From Leishmania martiniquensis (lineage: Eukaryota > Euglenozoa > Kinetoplastea > Trypanosomatida > Trypanosomatidae), in NCBI RefSeq assembly GCF_017916325.1, contig NC_090146.1, positions 528,501 through 592,500 of the forward strand: 64,000 bases of DNA. The letters are read 5' to 3'. A program made the position numbers and the translations under genes. Within the stretch, counting starts at the first letter, position 1. Each line of letters begins with the position of its first letter. The notes under the pieces were generated by a model. The model did not search any database, was not told the origin of the DNA, and was given only the letters and a program-made list of their open reading frames with translations. This document shows, piece by piece, positions 1-9,900 of the stretch.

Positions 1-2576
1 ATCCCGAGCTGGACCCAGACGCGGTGGACGACGTGGTGCTTGGAGCTGTTGATGGCGCGAGTGTTCTTAGGCGCAACGGGTGTGAGCTGACATATGAGCT
101 GCCTGCGCGAAGCGCGAACAGGTTTCCTGCATTGCTCGATGAGATTGACTCCGTGGAGGCCGACGGCATTCGCGGCTACTCACTGGCTGCGACGACGCTG
201 GAGGAGGTGTTTCTGAAGGTGTCGGAGGAGGATGTCGCGGGCCGCAGCGAGGCGGCGGAGCAAGAGAACGTGGAGTTGATCTGGAACTGCGGGGTTGCGC
301 GGTCGGCGCTGTGGTTGCAGTTTCGTACGATGATGGTGAAGCGATTCTGGAGTGCGCTGCGGGACCGGAAGATGCAGTGCTTTCAGATTGTGTGCCCGGT
401 TGTGTGCATCCTGATCGCGATGCTGTTGAACCTACTCAACTTCGGCGTCGCGCGTGAGCTAGCGCTGGACTACGCATGGGTCTCTGAGAACGCGAAATCG
501 GTAATGCTAACGGTGGGCTGCGACGTGATGTGGGGAAGCCGGCCGCAGGTGCGGGGAGCGGTTGTGAATGAAACGCATTTCGCCACGGCAGGAATGCTCT
601 CTGATTTTGCGCTGGACACGTGGTACACGCATGCGGCGCCACGCTTCGGTGCGATCGCGTGCAACGACTCTACGGTGCAGGGCGACGCAGGCACCGATAT
701 TCGGAACATTTTCTTCGTCAACACGTCCTCCGTTCATCAGTCTGCCATCGGCCTCGCCACGTACTACGACCTATTGGCAAAAACAAATGGTGGGGGGAGC
801 ATGTACATCAAGCACAGTGCCGCTCTCATGGAGAAACCGGTCATGTCCAACGCCATGACGTTCATCTTTATCGGTGCGCTCATCCTCATACCCATGAGCT
901 TATTGCCGGCGAACCCGGTAGCGTGGGTGGTGAAGGAGCGGGAGTGCGGGGCGCGGCACTTGCAGAACCTGTGCGGGCTGAATTTCTTCGTGTACTGGGC
1001 ATCGAACTTCATCTTCGACATGGCTGCATACTTCACTTCCATGTGTCTATGCATCGCCATCTTTGGCATCTTTCAGCGTGAGGAGTTCATCGGACCTGAT
1101 CGCGTTGGCGGCACGTTCGTGCTCTTCCTCGTGTACGGCTTGACGAGCACGGCCGGTGCGTACGCACTGAGCTTCGCCTTCGCAGAGCACTCGTCTGCGC
1201 AGACGATTGTAATGGCACTGAGTCTTGTCACTGGATTTCTGTTGAACATAGTTGTCTTTGTGCTTCAGCTCCGGGAGGACGCCGAGCGCACGTCAAACAG
1301 GCTCCGCTTCCTGTTCCGACTCATACCGTCCTACGCCGTCGGCGAGGGCATTATTGATCTGCTGATGCTCACGGGCAATGTCGTGATGGGGCGCGCCAAA
1401 TCTGCCTGGGACATGAACCAGCTTGGGTGGCCTCTCGTCTACCTCGCCATCGAGCTCCCATTCTTTTGCATCGCCACGCTGGCGCTGGACCACCCCGCGG
1501 CGGAGCGGCTTCCGCAGCGGCTGCGATACTGCCGTGACGCAGACCCCATAATCCCGAGCGACGAGGATTCTGACGTGGGGGGCGAACGCCAGGCCGTTTA
1601 CGAGGCCCAAAACAAGGGGGACACGTCAAGCGACGTTGTACGCGTGGTGAACCTGCAGAAGCGGTACAGAAGCGGCAACGTGGCTGTGAAGGGCATCACC
1701 TTTTCGATCTTCCCGGGGGAGGTGTTCGGGCTCCTGGGGACGAACGGCGCGGGCAAGACGACCACGATCTCGATGCTGTGCCAGCAGTTCCTGCCGACGG
1801 GCGGCAGTGCGTACGTGTGTGGGTACGACATTGTGGAGCAAAGCAAGGAGGCGCTGCGGTGCATCGGGTACTGCCCACAGTTCGACGCGACGCTGGACCT
1901 GCTGACGGTGGAGGAGCAGCTGGAGCTGTACGCTGGGGTTCGTGGGGTCAGGCGCGCGGAGTGGCCTGCGCTTGTGGACGCGCTGTGCACGCTGTGCGAG
2001 CTGACCATGTACCGCAAGACGGTGACGAGCGCGCTGTCTGGCGGCAACCGGCGCAAGCTGTCTGTGGCGATGGCGCTGGTGGGTGGCCCGCGGGTGATCT
2101 TCCTGGACGAGCCGTCTGCCGGCATGGACCCTGTGGCGCGGCGCGGGATGTGGACGGCGATCCAGCGCGCCTCGGCGCACTGCTCTGTGGTGCTGACGAC
2201 GCACCACCTGGAGGAGGTGGAGGCGCTCGCGGATATCGTCGCCATCATGGTGCGCGGGCATGTGCGGTGCATCGGCGACAAGGTGCACCTGAAGAACAAG
2301 TTCGGCAGCGCCTTCGAGGTGAGCGTGCTCCTTTCGTCGGCGAAGTACGCGGAGCGCTTCTCATCCTTCATGAAGGCGGAGCTCCCTGACGCTGTGGTGA
2401 GGGAACGAGAGGGCCGCCGGTTTGTGTATCAGCTGCCGCGCGGCCGTGGCTTCGGCGCCGTTTTCCGCGCGTTGCAGCAAAACAAGGAGCGGCTGCACAT
2501 TACGGACTACAGCGTGTCGCAGACATCGATCGAGCAGGTGTTCCTGCGCATCAGCGAATCTTCAAAGCACCTGTAG
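1..2576 (+). CDS. ABCA-type ABC transporter, 3' part (5' end outside window)
   Basis: C-terminal half of a full-length ABCA transporter, a family that moves or flips lipids across membranes. The frame is open from base 3 with no convincing start (the first in-frame start-like codon is a GTG at 24), so the gene begins upstream of the window. Visible in order: the end of the post-NBD1 regulatory segment (GYSLAATTLEEVFL), a transmembrane helix near nt 390-440, a large extracytoplasmic loop, five or six helices from about nt 850 to 1480, then NBD2 with Walker A GTNGAGKTT at nt 1737-1763, signature LSGGN, Walker B VIFLDEPSAGMDP and H-loop TTHH. LSGGN in place of LSGGQ is normal for the second domain of ABCA proteins. 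The C-terminal motif SQTSIEQVFLRISE is shared with the other two ABCA genes here. It is clearly diverged at the nucleotide level from those two, which share long identical blocks with each other. No frameshift is seen in the visible part. Confidence 0.95.
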   Translation, partial: PELDPDAVDDVVLGAVDGASVLRRNGCELTYELPARSANRFPALLDEIDSVEADGIRGYSLAATTLEEVFLKVSEEDVAGRSEAAEQENVELIWNCGVARSALWLQFRTMMVKRFWSALRDRKMQCFQIVCPVVCILIAMLLNLLNFGVARELALDYAWVSENAKSVMLTVGCDVMWGSRPQVRGAVVNETHFATAGMLSDFALDTWYTHAAPRFGAIACNDSTVQGDAGTDIRNIFFVNTSSVHQSAIGLATYYDLLAKTNGGGSMYIKHSAALMEKPVMSNAMTFIFIGALILIPMSLLPANPVAWVVKERECGARHLQNLCGLNFFVYWASNFIFDMAAYFTSMCLCIAIFGIFQREEFIGPDRVGGTFVLFLVYGLTSTAGAYALSFAFAEHSSAQTIVMALSLVTGFLLNIVVFVLQLREDAERTSNRLRFLFRLIPSYAVGEGIIDLLMLTGNVVMGRAKSAWDMNQLGWPLVYLAIELPFFCIATLALDHPAAERLPQRLRYCRDADPIIPSDEDSDVGGERQAVYEAQNKGDTSSDVVRVVNLQKRYRSGNVAVKGITFSIFPGEVFGLLGTNGAGKTTTISMLCQQFLPTGGSAYVCGYDIVEQSKEALRCIGYCPQFDATLDLLTVEEQLELYAGVRGVRRAEWPALVDALCTLCELTMYRKTVTSALSGGNRRKLSVAMALVGGPRVIFLDEPSAGMDPVARRGMWTAIQRASAHCSVVLTTHHLEEVEALADIVAIMVRGHVRCIGDKVHLKNKFGSAFEVSVLLSSAKYAERFSSFMKAELPDAVVREREGRRFVYQLPRGRGFGAVFRALQQNKERLHITDYSVSQTSIEQVFLRISESSKHL

Positions 2577-5500
2577 GCCATCAGGAGAGTGTTGGCGCTG
2601 GTGAGCTTGGAATCAGGTGGCACGGATACACGCCGTAGAGGGCAAAAAGCAATTTCGTTCATCGTGGCGCGGCTGCTTTTATGCGGGCAGCGGGATAGGC
2701 GGCGTCTTCCTTGGGAAACGGAGCGCAGCCTAGGGAGATTAGGCAGAGCGTCTCCCTCAGCTGGTAGCGCTCGTGCTCTGCTCTTTAGTCGATGAATGCA
2801 TTGCTACGACGATGAGCGTTACGGGTTAGAGGTGACTTGCGCATCGCGTGCGCATACGCCAAATAGGATCCGCAATGTAGTTTGCGATGAGACACGTACG
2901 AACTGACGTGCGTGCTTGTGTGTCGTGTGCTCATCGATGCCGATTATGTTTGAGCTATGCATTACCTCATCTTTGGAACTCTTTTCGTTTTTTTTTGTGT
3001 AACTAATGTGTGCGCATCTGCAGTGAACATGCACCGCTTTCAAAAGGCGGTCGGTACTGTGTGACCGGTCATCTCGAATGTGCATGCTGTGCGTTGTGTA
3101 TGAGGGCCCCGCACATACCTCTACCGAACCTTTTTTTTTCTTAGCTGATGGCTTTGCTTGGATACTGCAGGGAAAGCTGCAGACTCATCCTTCCATGTGC
3201 AGATTTCTTGCGCATGAACTGGATGGCGACGCGTCTCATGGAGTGAAGCTGTTGCGGCTGGGCTCACTGCGTAACGCTGCTAATGGGTCATTTCTGCTTC
3301 CTCTTTTGTTTCTCATCACGTCGCTGCCTTCCCCTGTGTGTGCTCACTGAGTAAAGTTCTCGAATCTCCTGTCTTTTTTTTAGCTAACGGGCTTTGTACT
3401 CGACCCCCGCTGCTTTTTGTGGCCCCATCTGTCGGTGCTCGTCAATCTTCTGGTGTGTGCTTGTGCATACATGTATGCGTCTCTGTGCTTCCGATATGTG
3501 TGCGTTGCGCCGTCGGTGTGATGCTGTCGGCTTCGTTTGCTTCATGATGAGCGTGCGGGTGACTGCCATTCGCGATACTGCGTGTCCCTCCTGTATGCGC
3601 GCTTGTTTGAGGTGTCGAGGGAGCGGGAGAAGGGTGTGGGAGGCGCAGACTTCACACACGACTTCGTGCGAAGAGGGCAAGAAGCAGCGAACTCTCGCCC
3701 AGCATGAGCTTATGTACATACATTAATAGCCCAAGCGCCTCTCCTTACCCTGCGTTTCATACACGGACGCGCCCACGCGCAGACGAAGTTACCCGTCTCT
3801 CTCTCTTTTTTTCGGAAGTGGTGGGGTGGGGGCGGGGGAGAAGTCGGTATCGCGGATGCACTGGCTGCTTCCCCCCTTAGTCTTCTGCCGTGCCCCATCA
3901 AAGGTGGGAGCGAAGACCGCACTCTTCTTTCCTTTTGTTTCGCACATGTCTAAGGAAAGGGCCGGAAAAAACGCTCCGAGTGATACAGCGGAGCGCTTTA
4001 GTGGAAATGGTTTGCCCTTTCTTTATGTGCACACTTGCTCTGTTCTCTTCCCCCCTCCCCCTACACACCCCTTATATATATCTGCCTCCTCATTTGTGAT
4101 GCATGCAGCCGCTTCAGTTGTGCCCAACAAGATGTGCTTCCTGCGCTCGTTGGAGAAACCCCGTCGGCTATCAATCCTCTTCACTCTTCTTCTTTGTGTT
4201 CAGTTTTGGCGGCCTCAGAGGTCGGCAACGGCAAGCTGTGCAGCAGCGCGGACGGCCTGAGGGACTCTGCCGGGTGTGGTAGACGTGGGGTTGGGAGGAG
4301 AGGGAGGAGGTACAGCGCGAAGGAAGGGAGGAAAAAGCGTTCCCATCTCGCCGAACCCCTTTTATTCGTCGTCGTGCTCGCCCCCCTATCCCCTCTCTGA
4401 GATTTGCATTGTCTCTCGTTCTGTATTACGCACGCCCCCTCTCCTTTCAAGAGGACATCACTACGGAAGAGCAGCACACGGCGCGCGGCGGTGCTGAACG
4501 CCTTTGGCGTTTCCGTTGGTCACCTTGCCAGTGCGCCTGGGCCTCGCGTGGAACTCAAGATACTTTGCCGTCGAGGAGCCTCCATCCTTATTTATTTCCG
4601 CGCGACGCCTTCATCGTTGGCCTCCTCGTTATGTCCTTGGGCGTATGTGAAGAATGACATCGCGTTAGCGCCATCGCCTATATTGCTCTCCTCTGCGGCG
4701 ACTCCCTGCGCCCTGCTTTGGAGCCTTGGGCAGCCAAGGGACCGTGACGCATACGTTAGGAGTGAGGGATCAGCACCCGATCTCTTTCTATTTCCGTTTT
4801 GTCCCCCTCCTCTCTCCAGAAGAGTGCGTTCTCTGCGAGCGCGCGACGCACTCCACTCTACTCTCTACTGCGCATCTCGGATGGCGAGTTGCACAGGCCC
4901 TTTTGAACTGCATGATGAGGTCTGGTCAGAAAGCCAGTGGCCATGAGGTGCTGGCGCATGTATTCCCACGTACACGCAGGGTTCTCCCTGGAACGGATAC
5001 ACGGACGCGAAGCATACGGAGCTGCTGCTGCGTCGTATGACACAACACTCTTGCCGCTACAGAGAAGCAGCAAGAAGGAGGGCTAGAGCGGTGTTTCATG
5101 CAGGCGTGCCGCATGCCGCAACGTGCGCCCGCGTGAATGTGTATGTATGGCCGCCTCGTCGCGGCGACAATTGCAGCGCTTTCATTACCCTCCTCTGAGC
5201 CACTCCTTTCTGCGCTCGTTCGCTTTGGTGTACTTCATCTCTGAACTGCGTGTTGGTGCTTCAGTTATTCATATTTTTTTTTCCGCCTTCGCCTTCCACA
5301 GTGCGACCGCCGCCTCTGACGGTGTATGGAGCCCTTGCCGCTAATCTTCTGTTGTGTGCTGTCGCGCCCTCGAAATGTGAACACATTTTTCTTTCCCTTT
5401 TGTCTCTTCGCCATCTAAAATTCCTCATTTCGTTCTGTAATGGTGTCGGGCAGCCCAACGGCAGTGGTGTTGGGCTATGCGCGTGCACACACACATATAT

Positions 5501-6900
5501 ATATATATTTCACACGTGCATATGTATCTCTTTACCAGTCTTTCTCTCTCTCTGTGTCTGCGGCCGTGCCGTCATTTCGATTTTGCTTCCTAAACGGTCC
5601 CCCTTCTCTGTTCCCTTTTGCGATTCGAGGCGAATCTACGTCGAGCTCGCGACAGCGCGCGATTTCAGTGCAGGGCAGGGGATTTCTCGTCATATTTGTT
5701 TGTGTGTAGACGTCGTTGGTACAGAGAAAAGAGGGCGTGGGCGTCAGCGCTTGCAGGAGGTGGTGCGCTGCAGTCGCCTTGCTCTATGGGTCTCGCCCAC
5801 TACTGGCGCACAAGAGACGATTTCCGCTTCCCATTGACCGCCTGCTGAGAAAGTGTGTGCGCTGTGGAAAGGAGAAGCCAATGGAAGTGGCTAGCGAGCG
5901 CAACGACAATGATGGGTGACATACGCAGCCTACCGCCTACGAGTAGTCTGTGTGCGAGGTTGGTCACCAGTAGGTGATGACAGCCAAGGCGGATCGGAGA
6001 GGCGAGGTGGCTGCGGCGCTGTTTGTCGAACCACTTGTGTCCTCCGCTCCGTTTTCTCCCCCCGCTCCCCTCCCTGACCGCCGTCGCAGCTGCGCTTTTC
6101 GGGTACGCCAACTCCGCAATCGAATGATTCCCATATGCGCCGCCGGGCACTCCCTCTCATCCTCGCCTCAGCACCTCCTCCCCAATCTGTGCATTTCCGT
6201 CTCCCCTATCGCGTCCCTCCGTCCTCTGCCCCCACCCCGCTGTTCCTCGGCTGTCTCTGGCCACCACCTCGCCAGCACTCATACACGAGAGCGCCGCCGG
6301 TGTCATCAGGTGTCCCACACTGTTCTTCTCCCCTCCCCCTTTTTTTCCAGGGCGGGAGGGCGCGCGCGCTCTCTCTTTGCATATTTCTCACTTCGCTTCT
6401 TCACGGTGTGTGAGAGAGAGAGAGCCGCCGCGCCGCAGAAAAGCACGCGAGAGGTCTCTGCTCGTCATCGCTAGTGAGAGCGAGGCGCGCAAGAACCTCG
6501 GAAGAAAGAGATCTGTGGGTCTGTGTGCAGTGAACTCGAGGCTGGGGAGGTGCGTTTCGCCACCACGGCAACTCGTGCCCCCCTACCGCATACTTCCTCA
6601 CAGCTCGCGCCATTGCCATCTTTTTCCCGCTTGTCTCTTTCCTCCACACATCTGTCTGTGTGTGTGTGTGTGCCGTCGGCTTTTTCTCTCCCTCCGCTCT
6701 GCCCTACGTTTTGGTGTGGGTGCCGTTGCGGTCTGTGCCCCCCCCGGGGGGGCTTCTCCTTTCCTCTGCATTCGCATACTTCGTGAGAGCACTTTTTACA
6801 GCTTGCCGGGGGAGCCGCATACCTGTGGCTCATCGCCTCTCTCTTTGAGGGCAGCAACATTTTTTGCGTCCTGAAGGAGAGAGCGCGCTGAGGGCGAACA
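2577..6900. other. Long non-coding spacer between ABCA genes
   Basis: About 4.3 kb without a credible gene. It is rich in pyrimidine runs, short GT and AT microsatellites (for example AT repeats near 5494-5508 and GT repeats near 6655-6672) and candidate splice acceptors. Two similar poly-T/TTAG motifs followed by a GGCTTTG-like stretch lie at about 3129-3156 and 3374-3396. The last 50 bases before the next gene hold a pyrimidine tract and AG at about 6849-6854. It would contain the 3' UTR of the upstream gene and the 5' UTR of the next. A degenerate SIDER-type retroposon is possible in such a long 3' UTR, but I cannot recognise one by eye. Confidence 0.6.
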
Positions 6901-9900
6901 ATGGATCAAAAATCGCCGAGGTCGAGCAGTGGGAGCTCCTCCAGCTGTGATGGGGAGGACAGGCACTACCGCAGCGGCTTGGGCAGAGGGGGCAACTTCA
7001 CAGACCAGCTTTTGGCAATTCTCTACCGCACGTTTCGTCAGACACTGCGCACCAAGAAGATTCTGTTTCTGGAGATGGTGCTGCCGCTCATGTTCATTGT
7101 TATTACCCTTATCTTGTGGTCCGTGTGGATGCCATTCCGAGGCCGCGCGAAGCAGTTTATCGACTACAAGCCGTACGCCTCCTCTGCTGCCACACTGCAC
7201 AAACAACTCGCCTGCTTCAACAGTACTGATGGCGCACCAATTCCGGGACTGTGTGATTGCGAATGGGTCACAATGTTTAGCGAGTACAATGTCTCGTGCG
7301 ACGGTGACTACGCCACTGTACCGTACAAGAACCTCTGCTATGTCGACCTCCCATTCGATTTCAGCAACTACAAAGTGAACGGCTACCTGATCGGTAATAT
7401 TACAGGGGCGAATAAAGTTGTGCAGGCGTGGATCAACTCGTACAACACGACCCTCTTTGTGATCCCAACGCTCGATGAGGTGATTGTGTTTCACTGGCTC
7501 GCTCGGATCGGTAGGCCAGCAGCGGGAAGCCATGAAAGTCTTCTCTCCGCCAGCATTGCAGCTGGCTTGATGCCCAACTCGAAGCAGTCAGCTGTTTTGT
7601 GCTCAGGTGCTCTTTACTTCGTCGGCGAGGCAGCACAGGTGAACCCTCTTTTGGATTACTTCCGAAAGGAATCGGTGCTCTTCGACAAGGTCTACGGGGG
7701 CACCTATGCTACGGTGGAACAGGCGGAGGCGAAGGTACGCGCCAAGGAGTGGAATTGGGCCATCATCGAGCTCAACGGCCTCGATGCCAGTGCGTTTGAT
7801 GTGAGCATCCGCATGAACTCGACGGCGCTACCGACGTTTGAGCTGCCGTACGACAAAAGTTACGGCGGCGGATTTTACAACAGCCGCGCCGACCTCTACG
7901 CCGTCGCGGGGTTCCTGTCGCTGCAGCAGATCATCACCGAGTACTACCTGAGAACGGCACTGGGGAACACTACGGTCGGCACAGACTTACCGATGGACCA
8001 CTATATGGCCGTTGCGGGTTACACCAGCTTTGTTACCCAGCCGCTCCTCGCTACAGCGAATATCCTGCTCCCACTCATCTTCGTCATGGCGTACCTCTAC
8101 CCCGTCACACAGCTCACCAAGCGGATCGTGCTGGAGAAGGAGTTGCGCATTCGGGAGGCGATGCAGATTATGGGGCTCGGCAACGCCCCAATCTACATTT
8201 CGTGGTACCTAATTTTCTTCTTGCCGAATTTCCTGGTCACCATCATCAGCCTCACAGTGATTCGGCTGACGTACATCATCATCACGAACATCCTCATCGT
8301 TTTCCTCGTGTACTACGTCTACCTCCTCACCTGTGTGCCGCTGGCCGGCTTCTTCTCTGCCTTCTTCAGCAAGGCCCGCCTCGCCTCTCTGCTGACGCCG
8401 CTCATTTACTTTGTGTTCGCCATGCCGGCGTTCGCAATCCAGAGCGCCAACACGACCATTATCACCCTGTTCTGCATCTTTCCGCCCACGGCATATGCCG
8501 TGACGATGCTCGGCATCATCAACCACGAGATTGCCGGCGGCTTCTCGGACGGCAGCTGGCGCGACGTCCTTGATACGCCGCCGGTGTATCTGTCTATGTT
8601 GATGATGGGGGTGGACTTCATTCTCTTCAACCTGTTGATGCTGTACCTCGACAACGTCCTGCCGAAGGAGTGGGGCACGCCGAAGCACCCGCTGTTCTTC
8701 ATAATCGACCCCGTCAAGTGGTTCTTCGGTGCCAAACCTAAGCGCCTGGAGGGCGGCGCCGACGGGCGCGCGGAGAACGGCGTCTTCGAGTCGCTCGACT
8801 ACTCGCAGGACTGCGTGTCGTTCGAGGGCATCCGGAAGGAGTACCGGCGCGGCGGCAAGAGGTTCGTTGCGGTGAACAACCTGTACTGGGGGATGCGCGA
8901 GGGCGAGATCTCTGTGCTGCTGGGGCACAACGGCGCGGGCAAGACGACGGTGCTGAACATGATGACGGGGATGGTGGAGCCGGACGAGGGCGACTGCTAC
9001 ATCTACGGCAGCTCTGTGCGGACTCAGCTGAGCGAAGTGCGCCGCCAGATCGGGTACTGCCCGCAGCACAACATTCTGTGGCCTGAGCTGACGTGCCGCG
9101 ACCACCTCGAGTTCTTTGGGCGGATCAAGGGGCTGAAGGGGTGGGAGCTGGAGAATGCGGTGTGCCGGATGCTGTACGAGACGGACCTGCTGGAGAAGAT
9201 CGACCAGCCGGCGAAGCGCCTCTCCGGCGGGCAGAAGCGCAAGCTTTCCGTCTCCATCGCCTTTGTCACGTGCAGCCCACTGATCTTTCTGGACGAGCCG
9301 ACGGCCGGTATGGATGTTGGCGCGCGCCGTTACACGTGGGAGCTGCTGCGGCGCATGTCAGAGGCGCACACCATTCTGCTGACGACGCACTACATGGACG
9401 AGGCGGACCTGCTGGGGCACAAAATCGGCATCATGAGCCAGGGGCGCCTGAAGTGCTCCGGCAGCAGCCTGTTCCTCAAGAGCCGCCTCGGTCTTGGGTA
9501 CAGCATCACGATGTCCCTCTGCGACAATCGATCCTTGGACCTCATCTCGAAACTAGTGAAGTCATCGGTGAGCGGTGCGCAGGAGGTGGGCGTGAACGGG
9601 TGTGAGGTGATGTATCGGCTGCCCAACGAGCGCGTCGAACAGTTTCCAGCGTTCTTGGATCGACTGGAGGCGCTGCAGGGAAGCCTCGGCGTACGTGGCT
9701 ACTCGCTGTCGGCGACAACATTGGAGGAAATATTTCTGCGCCTGTCGAACGAGGACAGGGAGTGGCAGCGCGATCATGATCCTCTTCTGGAGGTAGACGT
9801 GGATGTCATCGCTGCGCAGGAGACTCTCATCTGGAGCTGCGAGGTGGTGGAGGGTCGCAAGGCGATGCTGTGGTCGCAGTTTCAGGCGATGATGATGAAG

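Noticed and set aside
1598..2371. Long minus-strand open frames opposite the ABCA NBD2 (similar ones near 8209-9105, 10840-11481, 11373-11912, 23513-24958)
   Set aside because: They recur opposite the same conserved ABC domain in each copy, translate into Arg/His/Ser-rich low-complexity protein, and are antisense shadows of GC-rich coding DNA.
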